Shown: in pieces, positions 26,280 through 39,789 of the stretch
How the letters are laid out: the number at the start of each line of letters is the position of its first letter
Numbering within the stretch: position 1 is the first letter of the stretch
From: Euryodendron excelsum
Taxonomy: Eukaryota > Streptophyta > Magnoliopsida > Ericales > Pentaphylacaceae
Length of the DNA stretch: 64,000 nucleotides
Reading direction: 5' to 3'
NCBI GenBank assembly: GCA_033060915.1
Contig: CM065387.1
Coordinates: forward strand, 42,004,501 to 42,068,500
Translations under genes and position numbers: made by a program
The notes under the pieces: generated by a model
The model's database searches: none
What the model was told of the DNA's origin: nothing
Seen by the model: the letters and a program-made list of their open reading frames with translations, nothing else

Positions 26280-27706
26280 AGAACCAGATTCAAAGTTCTG
26301 AAGAGAGAAGGTAAGAGCAAAGTTTGAACAGAATTTGGAAAGCTATCTGCTAGCTATGAAGGGAAGAAGCATGTTATGGCATAGGAAAGAAGAGGGAGGT
26401 TACTCAGGTTAGAGAGAGAACAAAAAAAAGAGTTCTAGAGAGAGAGAGACAAAGGCCTAGTTCATCTCTCTCTCGCTTGTACAGTCGCACTCCTTTTGCT
26501 TCGTGCAGCTTTCTGAAAGGTTTTTGGAAGGTTGGAAAAAACTTCTTAGGTTATAAATATTTTCTTAGTGGTGTTAACTGGCTCAAATCATGAAAAGGTA
26601 GGCTTTTGGGAAATTTTGTAGGAAGTTTTTATGTTTTTTCCTTTGTGGGTAGTGGAATTTTTGTTGAATTCTCCTATTAAACTCTTTCTTCCTTTGGCTG
26701 TCTTGCCATGTATTGTTTCTTTGGTGAATTATTGAGTTTAAATTGTTGCAGATATATATACATGTTTCCTTTGTGGGTATAATTTTTCCATTAAATTCCT
26801 TGTTACTTGGCTCTGTGTTGCCTTCTTGTGGTAGATGTTGTTTATTTGGTGAAAATATAAATATTTTGGTTCTTTGTAATTTCTTTGATTTTCTTCTCCT
26901 TGTTCTAATTTTAAATTTCTTGAAGAGAAATCATCTTGTTATTCCTTGTGCAGATGAACTATGGCAGGCTTGTGCTAGAATTTGCCCTTTTTTCCATTCA
27001 TATGTGTGTATATATGTATGTAAGTATGTTTTCACAAGTATTTGACAGGATATCTTTACCTGAAAACATATATTTCTTTACCGGTTAAGCTAAGTGAGCG
27101 CATGCAGAGTATCTGGCTTTTTTGTTGATAATTTGAATCCCCTCTGAAATATACCCTGCTTTTTTTTTTCCTTTTTTTTGTTTCTCCATCTATTTAAGGG
27201 TTTTTTTTTTCTTTTTTCCTTTCCCATTCTTTGTGGTGAATAACCCAGGACGGAGCCGAAATTTTCTTGTCGAAGATCAACTAAGTAAGCTGCAATTGCA
27301 GACTCACCCTTTTCTTTCTTTTGGTTTTTGATCTGCGAATCCCAATCTCATCTAAATGAAAATTTGTTCTTGGAATTCGGTATTATGTTAATTTGTTTAT
27401 AGTTGTGTCTGATTGTCTATGTTGTATATCTATTCTCCATCATGTAAATTAGACCTGGATGATCATAAGCGCGGAAAATATATATTCATAATAGGGTAAA
27501 AAGTGGGAAAGATTGTATAGAACTCATGCATCATAAATTAATGAAGCAGATTTTTTTCTGTACTATTGAGGGTATTCAAGTCTTGTGTCACCTTCATGAT
27601 AACGTGATATCTTGATATTGGATTACCTGAAATCAACTCTGTGCCTGTACCTGAAATACTAATTTGTTTTTTTCCCTTTCCAGGTAGGAATAGTGATGCT
27701 AGAAAT
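26280..27706 (+). other. Presumed 5' UTR and 5'-UTR intron of the IQD gene
   Basis: A purine-rich leader with GAGAGAGAGACAAAGG near 26440-26455 runs to a good donor (AAAAG|GTAGGC, exon end 26597). The likely acceptor is TTTCCAG at 27683, 23 bp before the ATG. An alternative small leader exon could lie at 27251-27284 (acceptor AACCCAG, donor-like AAGTAAG). The transcription start is not determined. Confidence 0.45.
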
Positions 27707-30700
27707 ATGGGGAAGAAAGGGAGTTGGTTTTCTGCAATCAAGAGGGTTTTCTTACCCAGTTCTAAAGAGAAGCCAGTGAATGTAAGTGGAAGCTTTACTT
27801 GGTGTGTGTTTGGACACAATTTCAAGTAGTAATGATTTCCAATTCTGGCCACATAAGAAATGGGATATCAGAAATCAGATTACAATTCTGTGCTTCTTAA
27901 ATCATATTGAATGTGCAAAAGTTAAGATAGCAGGCCATGTTGTGTGAAGTTACTTTTGTTCAAAATGTAAACGGTAGAACAATTCAAGTTCTGTTTGAAC
28001 CATGTGCTATTTGTTAAAAATTTTGGAACTACTTCTATTGCTTTGGAGAGCGAAATCCACAGCAGATTTTGCTTCCCAAAGCATCAAAAGCAATTCCTGA
28101 ATGCTTTTCATCTAATGCCATGGCTTCCCTTAATTAGGTCCTATTGTTGTAGGAACCCGAGAAGAAAAGCACCAAGGAAAAGAAGAAGGGGCGAGGAATA
28201 TTGAGGCATGGAGAGACGAAGTCATTCATTCCCCTCTTCAGGGAGCCGAGCAGTATTGAGAAAATACTTGGGGAAGCTGACCAACATATATTACTTAGTA
28301 GGCCCTCCACGCCTGTTGAGCGACCAAAAGCACCACCTTTGGTGCTCCCAGGGGCTGCCTCTCCTAGGGCTGCTTCTCTGAGGATTGCCTCTCCCAGAGC
28401 CACTTCTCCTAGGGCCACTTCTCCGCAGGTTACTTCTCCCAGAGCTGCTTCTCCACGGGTTGAGTCTCCTAAGGCTGCTTCTTCAAGAGTTGTTCATCAT
28501 GATCACCATAAGGAAGTTAGCTACAGGCCAGAACCAACTCTAAGATACCACCATCTTTCAGCCACCAAGATCCAAGCAGCCTATAGAGGTTACATGGTAA
28601 GATTCTAGTTTTTTCCCGTGTTTGGTTGAGTTCTAGCAAAATCACTACATGGCAGGTGGGGCATGGAAAATTTACTTTTCTAAATTCAATGCATTTGAAA
28701 GAGATAATTACATATACAACAAGAAAACTCATAAACAAAGTCCCAACTCGACGGAATTATTTTCTAACATTTTCTAGAGAATGTTTTGAACACATGATAA
28801 ATTTAAGAGGCGTCTCAGAATGGCACAAGTTTATTTTTGTAGTTCCTAGGCCCTGATTGTAGACTCCTGTTCAGTTGATTTGGGGTTCTATTGCTCCTAT
28901 AAATTGGATTCTCACCGAATTAATTGACATTGTGAGGCTTTTATGATACAGGCAAGGAGGAGCTTTAGAGCTTTGAGGGGTCTTGTGAGGCTTCAAGGAG
29001 TGGTGAGAGGCCAGAATGTGAAGCGACAGACTGTGAATGCCATGAAAATGATGCAACTCTTGGTGCGGGTTCAAACTCAAATTCAGTCACGCAGGATCCA
29101 GATGGTTGAAAACCAGGCACTCCAACGCCAAGGTTACAAGAATGACAAGGAATTGGAGAGTTCCTTGGGCAAATGGACCATAAGCCAGGTAGTAGGTTTT
29201 ACAGTCATTCATTTGTGATTGCTTTTCTACCTATTTTAGGTGGCCATCGTGAAGGAGACCCATGAACATGACCCATTTGCCTTCATCTGAAAGGCACAAA
29301 TACTTCTAAAAAGGTACCATGTCTATATCAGATAGTCCTCCGACATGGGTTGGACATCAACCAAACGTGTCATATTATTTTTAATTTTTTTTATTATCAG
29401 ATACTTGGACGACGCACATATCCATCGCTTAACAAAAATGAAAACCATTACAAGTTTGAAAAAAAATTTGAGATCTAATTGTCAAATAAAAATAATGTAA
29501 ATTTATACCCAATTTGATATTTAAACTTTGTAATATATGAGATCTTGTTATTTTTACATTATTTTTTAATAAAATATTCATATATATGATATATAAAAAC
29601 TACATAGATTTTTACCGTGTCCCCTCTGTGTTGGATCTTGAAATTTTTAAAATTTCAAATTGCCATGTCTTTACCATTTCGTGTTGTGTTCATGTTACAT
29701 GTTTGTGTCCGTGATTCTTATGCCTTAATCATTGCCTCCTTATGGGAGGTTTTGATCAACACGTTCAATGCTAGTTGGGAGTTTGAAAGGTTGATGTAAA
29801 ATTTAAAGGAGTTCTAGTGGGGCTACCCACTCTAATGTTTATGGTTTTGGGTTGGTCTAATATGATGTGCAGATTCTTACTAGACCCATAAATGTGATCC
29901 ATTTACCTGCATTACTGGACTTATTTCCTTGGCACCCCTGGCCAATATACATGAATAGATTAATCTCATCTGTTGATGTTAATGTGATGATAATCATGTA
30001 TAAATTCTTATATAAACCATCGTGCTTCAATTAATGTATGGCACATGTGATTTTCAGCTGTGATCATGTTGGTTCTTAGTTTCTTATTTTCATGGCATTT
30101 GATGGCCTAAAAAGATAAATGTAAACAAATCAAAAGGACTATTTTAATTCTCTTTAGAGTCAAGGAGATATACTGCTACACTGGATCATGTGTCTCCTGT
30201 TAGATCTTAGTTTAAATTATTCACTTAAGCTAAGTTCAATTGTTAAGTTGGAATGTTGGTATAGTCTGGGGCAGGTGGTCATGAAGACTGGGATGATAGC
30301 TTGCTGACGAAAGAGGAAATAGAGGCGAGGTTGCAGAGAAAGGCCGAGGCAATCTTCAAGAGAGAAAGGGCAATGGCCTATGCATATTCCCACCAGGTAC
30401 ACATACCTTGTTTTAGCTCAGAACTTCATTGATGCTCAATTCTTGTGTTCATTGTTCAGAGATCTTAAATTCTTACTTTGAATCTATTGACGAATGTCCT
30501 AGTCAACCCAACAAGAGTTATCCTAAAATCTTAATCTTGTTGGAAAGGCCTTGTCAAAAGCTGTAAATGACCCGAGCCGAGCCTAACTGAGTAGTAGGTT
30601 GTTGAAACTCGATTCGAAAACTTATCGAGCTTCAAACATGTGTTCAAGATTGGTTTGTTTATTTTTCAAGCCAATCTCAAATGAGTTTTAATCTAGCTAA

Positions 30701-32007
30701 TAACAACCCGAGCTAATGTAGCTTGTTTTTTTAGCACATATAAGCTTTATCGAGTTGAGTTTGAGTGCTAAGCTTAGAAAATTAAAGAATTTCAATATAT
30801 CTTAAAGCTTGTTTGTTTACGTAACGAGTCGTTCTCAAATGAGTTTTTAACAAGCTGAACACAATTTAAGCTCGAGTAGCTTGGTTCGTTTTACAGTCTT
30901 AGTCCTGTCTCACAAACTTGTTTATTTTGTAAACAAGAATCTGCTGCAAAAATTATTTGTATAAATTATAAAAAAAAAGAAAATCAGTGAGATCTAGTCT
31001 GCAAGTTTGTTTGCACTTTAATGAACTTGAGCTCAATTCCCCCATCACACACAAATGAACACACACACAGGCCTGCCCACGCAGGCTTCAAACAGATTTT
31101 CTATGCACGTAGGAAATTTCACTGTAAACTGTTGCTTAAGATGCAGAATGAGAAACATATTTAGATTTCTTGTCACCTCTACATCCCACATAACTGAAGT
31201 TCTCTAACAAATTTCTGTTTCTTGATTATTATCCTTTTCCCTTGGCTTTTCATTTTCAAATCTCTGTGCCACCAGTTGTGGAAAGCCAATCCTATATCAG
31301 CTCAAACACCACTAATGGACATCCGATCTGGCGGATTTCCCTGGTGGTGGAACTGGTTGGAACGCCAGCTACCTCCTCCTGCAAATCCTTCTGAAAGCCA
31401 AACTGCGAAGAGTTTTCGTCTTACTCCTCCGACGCCAACTCTAGAGTCAAAACCGAGCCCACGGCCGGCTTCTGGCACCTTCAAGCAACACAATATCGGG
31501 TTCGATAATCTTGAATTACTGACACCAAGGTCAACAAGATCAGCAGTGCCAGCAAGAACTAAGCACCTTCACACCCCTTCAAATAGAACACCACCAAGAA
31601 ACATCTCAGGCCTGATGAAGTATTCAAAGTCAAGAACTAGTAATGCTGCTGATTCTGCATTTGACATGCCACTGAAGGACGACGACAGCCTCACCAGCTG
31701 CCCGCCTTTTTTTGTGCCAAACTACATGGTGCCAACTGTCTCGGCTAAGGCTAAAGCGAGAGCCGGCAGCAACCCCCGGGATAGGTTTCCGGCCACTCTG
31801 GGCGGTGATTCCAAGCGGCGGTTTTCGTTCCCTCTGACACCTAACATTGGCTCTTTCAAGTGGAACAAAGGCTCTAGCAAGGATTCAACTCCACAAAGGG
31901 TGTTGGAAAAGCACCAGTCTTTGCAATCTATAGGGGATTTGAGTATTGATTCAACCGTTTCTATGCCTGCTGCAGTTGGGAGAAGACCGTTTAATCGGTT
32001 TGTGTGA
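27707..32007 (+). CDS. IQD14-like: IQ67-domain (IQD14-like) calmodulin-binding protein
   Basis: Five coding exons, 27707-27781, 28153-28596, 28952-29188, 30265-30396 and 31276-32007, all join in phase 0 and give 539 residues. IQD proteins bind calmodulin through IQ motifs and act as scaffolds at microtubules, plasma membrane or nucleus. The N-terminus MGKKGSWFSAIKRVF and the REPSSIEKILGEA block point to the IQD13/14 group. The IQ67 domain starts near residue 163 (KIQAAYRGYM) and continues with ARRSFRALRGLVRLQGVVRG. The intron interrupting the first IQ motif in phase 0 is the family's hallmark. A Ser-Pro-Arg repeat lies at about residues 85-140. A DUF4005-type region (PNYMVPTVSAKAKARAGSNP) begins near residue 442. 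The protein is very basic. It is complete and likely functional. The exact orthologue among IQD13, IQD14 and relatives is inferred. Confidence 0.93.
30561..30896. mobile_element. Possible hAT-type MITE in IQD intron 4
   Basis: The left end CTGTAAATGACCCGAGCC is matched by the reverse complement of the right end (CTGTAAAACGAACCAAGC). The body has GAGCT-rich stretches typical of small plant elements ending in CTGTAAACGAGCC-like repeats, from memory. I could not find a clean target duplication, so the call is moderate. It does not touch the coding exons. Confidence 0.45.
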
Positions 32008-35000
32008 TGTTCTTTCAATTTTTTATTTTTTAGCCTTTTTTATTATAATATTGGGCTTTTTTGGATTATTATTATTTTTAATAGTGAGTGTGTGGTGATA
32101 TAATGAATTACAAATTACTGATATGTAATAAAGGAACAGTAGGAAATTATATGGTTTGAATGGAAGAGGATTTGGGCTTTTGAAAAATGTGTAGTATGTG
32201 CATTTATTCTGTTGGTTTAATTCATTTCTTTAACGGACAGACATTCTTTGAAAGAGAAATTCCAAAAGCAAGGACCTATGCTTCATTCATTGCCAAGATT
32301 CAGAGGAAAATTAAGATATATATAGCAAGGTTGTAACGGTCTTTGGTTTTCCTCTTCTTTTTCTTGTTCTTGGTTTATTTTTTCATTTTCCCTCGGTTTT
32401 TCTCTTCTCTGTAATTCTTCATTGCCTGATAAATTTTCGATGAAGAATTAATGAAGCATAGGTACTTTTTTTTTTCTGCCCAAGAATTACCTAATTTGTT
32501 TGGGATGAGAGGACTACACAAGTTCTGAGTTTAGTCGAAGTGCGCGTAAGTTAACCAGATCGCCCAGTTATAAAAAATAAGAAAAGAAAAGAAAAAGAAG
32601 CATAGGTTCTTGCTTTTCAAACAAGATAAGGGACTTTGGTCAGTTTGGCTAATTAGTTGGTTCTACAAACTTTATTTGCTGAAAAAGCCCATAAAAACTA
32701 TATAAACATGCCACCCCTGCTCCTCACGCAAAAAGAAAAAAGACAAAAAGAAAAAAAAGAAGACTCTTTGCTGTCCGTCATTTTATTGGTACTAAAACTC
32801 TTGTGGAAACAAACAACACCCAAACTCAACTACCGGTTTGAGAGTTGGAGTATTTTTTTTACTCTAGAAACATTTTTAGTTAACTTAGCTTTTCATGATT
32901 TTATGGTAATAACATCTCTAAATGGCCTCGTGGAGCCATCAATACCTGACACGTAGCACCGACTAAGTATGAGTGATGTGTGGGAACAAACATACTCGAA
33001 CCCTACCCCAATTCTCCTTTCCATTTAGAAATGTTATTCCATTTTACTACTTGAATTATTGTTATTTTCATCATATTGCTACTATTGCTGGTACTAACTA
33101 GTAACCCAAAATACTTAATTAGGCCCTAAGTTATGAGCAGCACAGGCATGGGGGGTGGGGGTGGGGTTGGGATTGGGCTTGGAGAGGTTGGCATAGCTCA
33201 CCCAATGTTTTGGACTTTCTTTCTCTAGTGATGTTTGTGTTCCTTTTACCTCAGTCCCAATTTTTTTTAAAGGGAAACATTTCATTTTGGGCTAGCGAAA
33301 TGGGCTTTCGGCATTTAGAGGATTGGGCTTTGGGCTAAAAATAGTGAAAAGTAGTTTTCATTTTCATTTTCAACTGCTATGTTTATCTTAAATTTTTCAA
33401 ATTTGAAAATTCCTTACTCATATTTCATCGCAAGCAATTTAGTTCTAAAAGTTTTCATTAGTTAATCTGTAATTTCATCAAATAGGCCCCTAGTTTTGTC
33501 AAACAACCACCCTGAAATTTCACTTTTGAGATTAAAAAAATAATGATCTTAAAAATTACAAATGCGCTCTCACACAAAACATACATAAATATATTGAGAT
33601 ATGTAATTATTTAGGGCCTGTTTGAGAACGTTGCATTTCTTGTATTTTTGTTTTATTTCAAAAAATTTAAAAAATAGGAAACAAAAACATGCTTCGTTTG
33701 ATTGCTTTTGTTACTAGATTTTGGCAACTATTGCTTGTAGCAATTGACGTAATTGTTTAAAATTACTAAAATCTAATGCACTTTTTGATGATAAATTTCC
33801 GATGGTTGTGTAGGGTAAAATTACTAATATGTCGAGCTTGATGAAATCATAACTTCTTTTTTGATTGTTTCAGATGGATCTCTAGGAGTTAAATCTCAAC
33901 CTTCAGGTATGTAGAAAATAATTACAATTAAAAAAATGCCTTAAGCGGTCCACCTAAACCTTAAACCATTATGCATAGTTATCATATTATTCTTTTGTTT
34001 TTTCCATGACTTGCTCAAATAACTATAGTAGTCATGTATATATATATATCAAACTCAATAAGGCATTATTGGCTTATTTACCTTGTTGTTATAAAGGTAA
34101 TGATATACACGCAAACACAAAAGAATACATGGAGGTAGGTTAAAAAAAAGAAGAAAAAAAAGACTATGAAAAGATAATGAACATTATTTTGTTCATCATA
34201 CACATTATTGTCAAGTTTTACTCCATTTATTTTAAAAATAAAAATGCTAGTGAGTGTTAGATTAAAAAATATTAAATTAGAGAGAAAAAAAAAGTCCACT
34301 GGAATGTTTTCCTACTTATTTATTTTATACCTTTTTTTATAAAATATTTATTTTATATTATTATTTTGAGTTATTGCACGAAAGAGAGTATTATTTAACC
34401 CTATTGATAAATTTTTTAACTATTATTTTTATTATTTATTTATTTTATAACCGATTGAATTACGATTGAACCAGTGAACTATTGAATCAATGCTTTGATC
34501 AGTTTGGTCACCAGTTCGATTCTGATAACTGTGATTATTACTATCTTATCGTTGAAGTGATAAGATTTTTATAATAAATTTTTAAACATTTTAAGATAGT
34601 GTAAAAATATTGAATAGTGTGAAAGATCTGCCGTGATTAAAATTGAAGTGTCTGTTTTATACTAGTATAGATAAGATTTAGACTTCAGAGAGTATAATAA
34701 TTGAGATACTTTCACGGTCTTCATGTGTCTTTTCTTAAGAAAGGTGATGACAAATACATATACACTTCTAGCTTTAGCCTATCTTGTAGTTGTAACCGCA
34801 CAATCACGTAAACTAGGAATAACAAGTGGCCAATAAACATCATGTGTAGGTATGTAACTCACAAATATTTATAAAATGTATTTAAACTAATATGTAGAGT
34901 TTTTTATAAAGCAACCAAATTGCGACACATAAGTAAAAATGTTTTTATTTTAAACTTTGTTTTTATTGTATTCAAACTTTAAAAGAAATAAATCTCATTT

Positions 35001-38000
35001 TGGTGTTTCACTTATGTAAAATTAGTATTTATAGTGAGCGCATCGAAATTAAACACTTACTTAAAATAGAAAATAAATGTTTTGAAACTTCAATTTTCAA
35101 ATTATTCCAACAAAATTTTATAGTTGGAATATACAATAAATTGAAGAACAAGTGTGACTAATAGGTATTAATTTATGAAAATGATTAGTGACGTTAATAC
35201 TTACGTTAGCATTTTTTATGCTATGTTTGGATCTTGTGATATTTGTCCAAAGAGGAAAATGACTTTATTTATGCATATACAAGTTATGGTGGAAAACAAA
35301 AAGATGAATTTTTTCTACAAATATCAATTCATCTTTTTCACATCTTAACCCAACCAAAAAAAGAAATAAATATGTTTTTTACTTCATTTTTTCCCTCTAT
35401 AGATTTAAGATCCAAACTTAGTGTTAGGATATGGTCATTTTACCGATAAATCTTCAGTGTTCTTTTTATACTGAAAGCCCTACTTGAGGAAAAATTTTCT
35501 TCAAGTAGAGCAGATCATTGATGTAGAGCACAAGATGATCAGTGTGTATGTGGAAAAATGAGAAAATTATAATTTCAAAATAAATTATTTTTTCTAGTTT
35601 CAGAAGTAATCATTAAATTTGTAATTTGATTGTAATTAAGGGAAGCCATATTTGAGAGAGGAAAGTTAATTATTTTTTGTAACTGGCATTACTCAATTAG
35701 AAAGCTTTTACATAAGCAATAATCCACGCAAGGAGGCGGGCTGGAGCCCCTACGGTCTCCCAAAAATTTTAAAATCCTCTTATACTCATATTTTTTTATT
35801 TAAAATTTTTTAGCTTTATCTTTTATTTATATAGAGGATAATGCTATGCAAACAGAAAATTCATATAGAATTTTCATGCAAAATGACGTGTCTAAATGAA
35901 AGTCTTTCACTTTAAAACAAAATACCTACGATAATAATTTTTAATTACAAAACTATCACATCATTTTAATAAGAATTTATGTATAAATTTTTTGTAAGAA
36001 TAATATTTTTCTTATAATTGTGCATTAACTTATGAGTAGGTTATACAGACAAAAAATTTATATAAAATTTATCATTACAATAATATGATTAGATAAAAAC
36101 CATCACTTTAAAACAAAACATTCATCATAATAAACTTTAATTATAATAATACCATTATTAAATTTTATGTTTGTAATTTTTGAATAATAGCATTCCCCTA
36201 AAGTATTGTGTAGTGTTGAAATGGCCCATGCCCTATGGGAGGTACAAGTCAGTCAAAACAGTTGAACACATTTAAACAGCACAGGTGAACATATTTAATA
36301 ATTAGGTGAACATATTTCACCAATTGAAAGCGTATCCCATCAAAGTGCAGATTGCAAACTTCAGCATCATGCAGCCAATAAGTAAATGTTTCCTCAAACA
36401 CTTATTGTCGAAAATAAATGACGGGGGTCTTGACAGGTAAAAAAAGGGTTGGTCTCATAAGTGCACATGGGTATCTGAAATGTCAATGTCCAATAACACA
36501 ACTAGGGCAGGGTGGATTTTCTTTGAGGTAATGCACATAATCAATGAAATATGAGACAATAAAAGGATGATACCTAATATGTATAAAAATGATAATTTAA
36601 CTCTGAGAAATTAGGTTTTTAACCTACTTCGTCTCTAATAAGAAGGGTTTGGGAGGTTAATAAAAGCGTTAAAGATGGGTTATGGGTGTAGAAAAAATAA
36701 CAAAACCCTATCCTGACCTGATTATGTACCAAAAGAACTATAATACCCTTATTACATTATAATGATACATATATACTAATTAGTATATATATGGAGTTTA
36801 TATAATAAAATATTGTCTACCTCTTATTTTGTAAACTAATGGTTATTTTTAAAAAATATATGAGATTAAAAAATATTATATTTATGTGCAAAATAAAAAA
36901 TAAAAAACATGAGAGTTAACCCGACCCTACCAACTTGAATATAATCAGGGATGAGATTGGAGGGTTCGACTCGTAAGTAGTGTGAGACGGGGTATGGGGA
37001 AAGTTTTTCTTATTAGGGTTGGGGTAAGGTTTAGGGAAACCGTCCCATACCTGATCTATTATCATTCTCATATACATATGACTTTAATATAAATTTTTAA
37101 AAAATATGATAAAAATTCGACGTAACATTATGAGAACTCTAAAAATATGAATATATAATATTGTACAAATATTGCATGAATATTGGTTGAAAGCTTGGAT
37201 AAAAATATACATGTCAATAACTAGTATGTTTTTGTCTCATATATGCTAGTTTTTTAAAACATATTGTTGACAAAACAACCAAATTAAAGTGATAGATAAA
37301 TAAATTTTATTTTCTTATATTTATTTTCTCAAGACTTGATAGAAGAATGTGCTAATTTATCAACTTGAAATTTTCATTTATATTTCAATTATCAATATAA
37401 AGTTATAGAAGAGTACGTACACATTTAATTATCAAATTATATCACCTATAGAAAAAACATCACAAAACTAATATATATGACATGACAAATAATAGCTCAC
37501 AAGTCATAAGCTATATAAGTTTTTCTCTACAATTGATAAAGTTAAATGCGTTTCATGGTCTCTAGTTATATCATTATAATTACATATTATACATAAAATC
37601 AATTATACATTGAGATCATATTATGCTATATCATAACTTTTGATCTGAATGAGCACTTTTTCTTAGGTTTGTAATTTATATGAAAAATGGGATTTTTTTT
37701 CTCAAGTTTGTAATTTATATGAAAAATGAGAATTTTTTTTTTACTTATACGTATATATGATTATTATATATAAATATTGCGGGTATTTACTAACTAGGGT
37801 AGAAGATGAAATGGCGCAATGTGTTCGCCTTACCCATTGTATATTTTCTTTCCAAAATTTAATTATTTCCACTTGAGTGTTATTTCACTTTCTCTTTCTA
37901 AAATGCTCTCTCTTCTCATTCCAATTAACGAAAACAAAGCGAGCATAGACCACACGTATCAAAATTGCTTGCACTACAAATTCAGCGGTTGTTTATTTCT

Positions 38001-39160
38001 TTCTTTCTTTCTTTTGTTTGTGTTTAATAGCAGAATAGATCATAGGGGGCAGCGGTTACATATGTTGGGAAATAGTTACATAAAGCAAAGCTCACATGGT
38101 TTTGAGAACCATTCGCTAGTTCTGCTCAAAAGTATCATTTCAACATGAAGAAATTTTGGATCAAACAGAGAAAAATATGGAACGGTTACACGGCTTTTCC
38201 ATGACTTTTTCATGTTAACGCCGGACAAGTTATTGTTTGGAGAATTGGATGAATTAAAACGTTTAGTATAAACAGCAAACAATTTATTGTTTGAAGACAA
38301 AATTCTGGTTGAGAGATGGAATAGGCAAAAAAGGTATTTGTTGATACATTAAATGATCCCAATTGTCAAAGGAAAGTCTTTATGCTGCGCCTGACATTTA
38401 TTGTGGAAGATCAACAACTATATTATGAGAAGCTAGGTGAGATCTCAGGCTACGTTTGGTTGCCCTGAATGAAACCATTCATTCTATTTTCAATGAATTG
38501 ATTTAAAATTTGTCATGTTATAATGAGTTAAATCGACATTTGTGTAGGCGTTTGATAAGATGGTTTATCGATCTCCTGGTTTTGGATCAGGTAAATATAT
38601 GTTTTAAAAGAAAGGATTAAAATTAAATTTTCATTAAGAAAACAAACTTAATAGTCTTGAGTTTTTCATTTTGCCAGCCAAATGCATGAATTATGCAATG
38701 GTTAATGTTATATAATCAGAAAATTTATATGATCTATGCACCCATTATGATAACTCTTAATTATAAAAATACTATCGCCACATCATTATGGTGGGATTTT
38801 TTGTAACAAATTTTAAAAAAAAATAGCATTTTCATTATTGATTTCATAAATTATCCTATTCAAAATTAGTCCATTCCTTTCTTTTTTCTTTTCTTCTTTT
38901 TGCAATAGATAGATTTTGTTGCAGAGATCAATGTTCATTAGACCAACAATCCATGCGAGATTCCTCAAATCAACTAGTCTGGGTATAACTCAGACCATGA
39001 TCTAGGAGACTCAAAGCATAGGGCTTGTTTGGCTAAAATTAGACCATTCAAAATAAGAATTTTTGAGGTAACGTGATATCGCAAAAATAATTTTTTAATT
39101 GAAAATATCCAATTGCCTTGTCACTGCTGATTTTTTAGTTTAATTGAAGTATCGTTAAGT
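32008..39160. other. 3' UTR of the IQD gene and long gene-poor interval
   Basis: The sequence just after the TGA is AT-rich and probably 3' UTR to roughly 32330. Beyond that there are about 6.8 kb with no supported gene, dominated by AT-rich DNA with poly-A, poly-T and ATAT runs. A short G-rich stretch (GGGGGGTGGGGGTGGGG) lies near 33151. Small open frames show no recognisable domain. Confidence 0.5.
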
Positions 39161-39164
39161 TTGA

Positions 39165-39173
39165 CTATAAATA
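39165..39173 (+). promoter_or_regulatory. TATA-box candidate of the desaturase-like gene
   Basis: CTATAAATA lies about 175 bp before the ATG at 39342 and is followed by a pyrimidine-rich leader with a CT tract. This is a normal layout for a plant promoter, and it is the only TATA-like motif at a fitting distance. Confidence 0.45.
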
Positions 39174-39281
39174 CATTATATTAGTTTTCTTGGAGATATG
39201 ACAAATTAACAAGTTTTGTAGTAGCAGAAAACTCGCAACTGTGACCTCGTCACTTCTGTACAAATCTGGCCCTTCGGTTTC

Positions 39282-39304
39282 CTCTCTCTCTCTCTCTCTC
39301 TCTC
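39282..39304. repeat. (CT)n tract in the 5' leader of the desaturase-like gene
   Basis: Eleven CT units about 40 bp before the ATG. Such tracts are frequent in plant 5' UTRs. Confidence 0.85.
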
Positions 39305-39789
39305 GGCAAAAAGGAAAAAAACAAGTCTGCAGAGGAAGAGAATGGCTTTGATATTCACTTCTCAAAGCTTTCATTCTCTAAAGTTCCCCTCGTTTGCTCA
39401 CTCCCCAAAGGCCCACAAAGTTTTTCATGTGTTCCACCATGCCCACCAAGTAAGTTTTCTATTAATATTACAGTTATTTCCAAATGCAACGGTAGATACT
39501 TAAAAGAGGGTGGGAACTTGCTTGCTCTCTGTTTTTTTTTTTAATCACATAAAGCTGTTGTATTTTAATTTGGGCAATGCACTATACAAGGATATATATA
39601 CAGTATTAAACGTACTAGATAAAGCTATGGGATTTTAGTTTTTTGTTTATTCACAAGAAAATATTTTCTGTCCTCCTCGTTTCTTTTCATTGCTCATATT
39701 TTTCAATATGATAAAGAACGATATTTCACCTGGCTTGTTTCCAACTTTTGATGAAATGGGTATAAATTAATGAAATTTCGTATTCCTTA

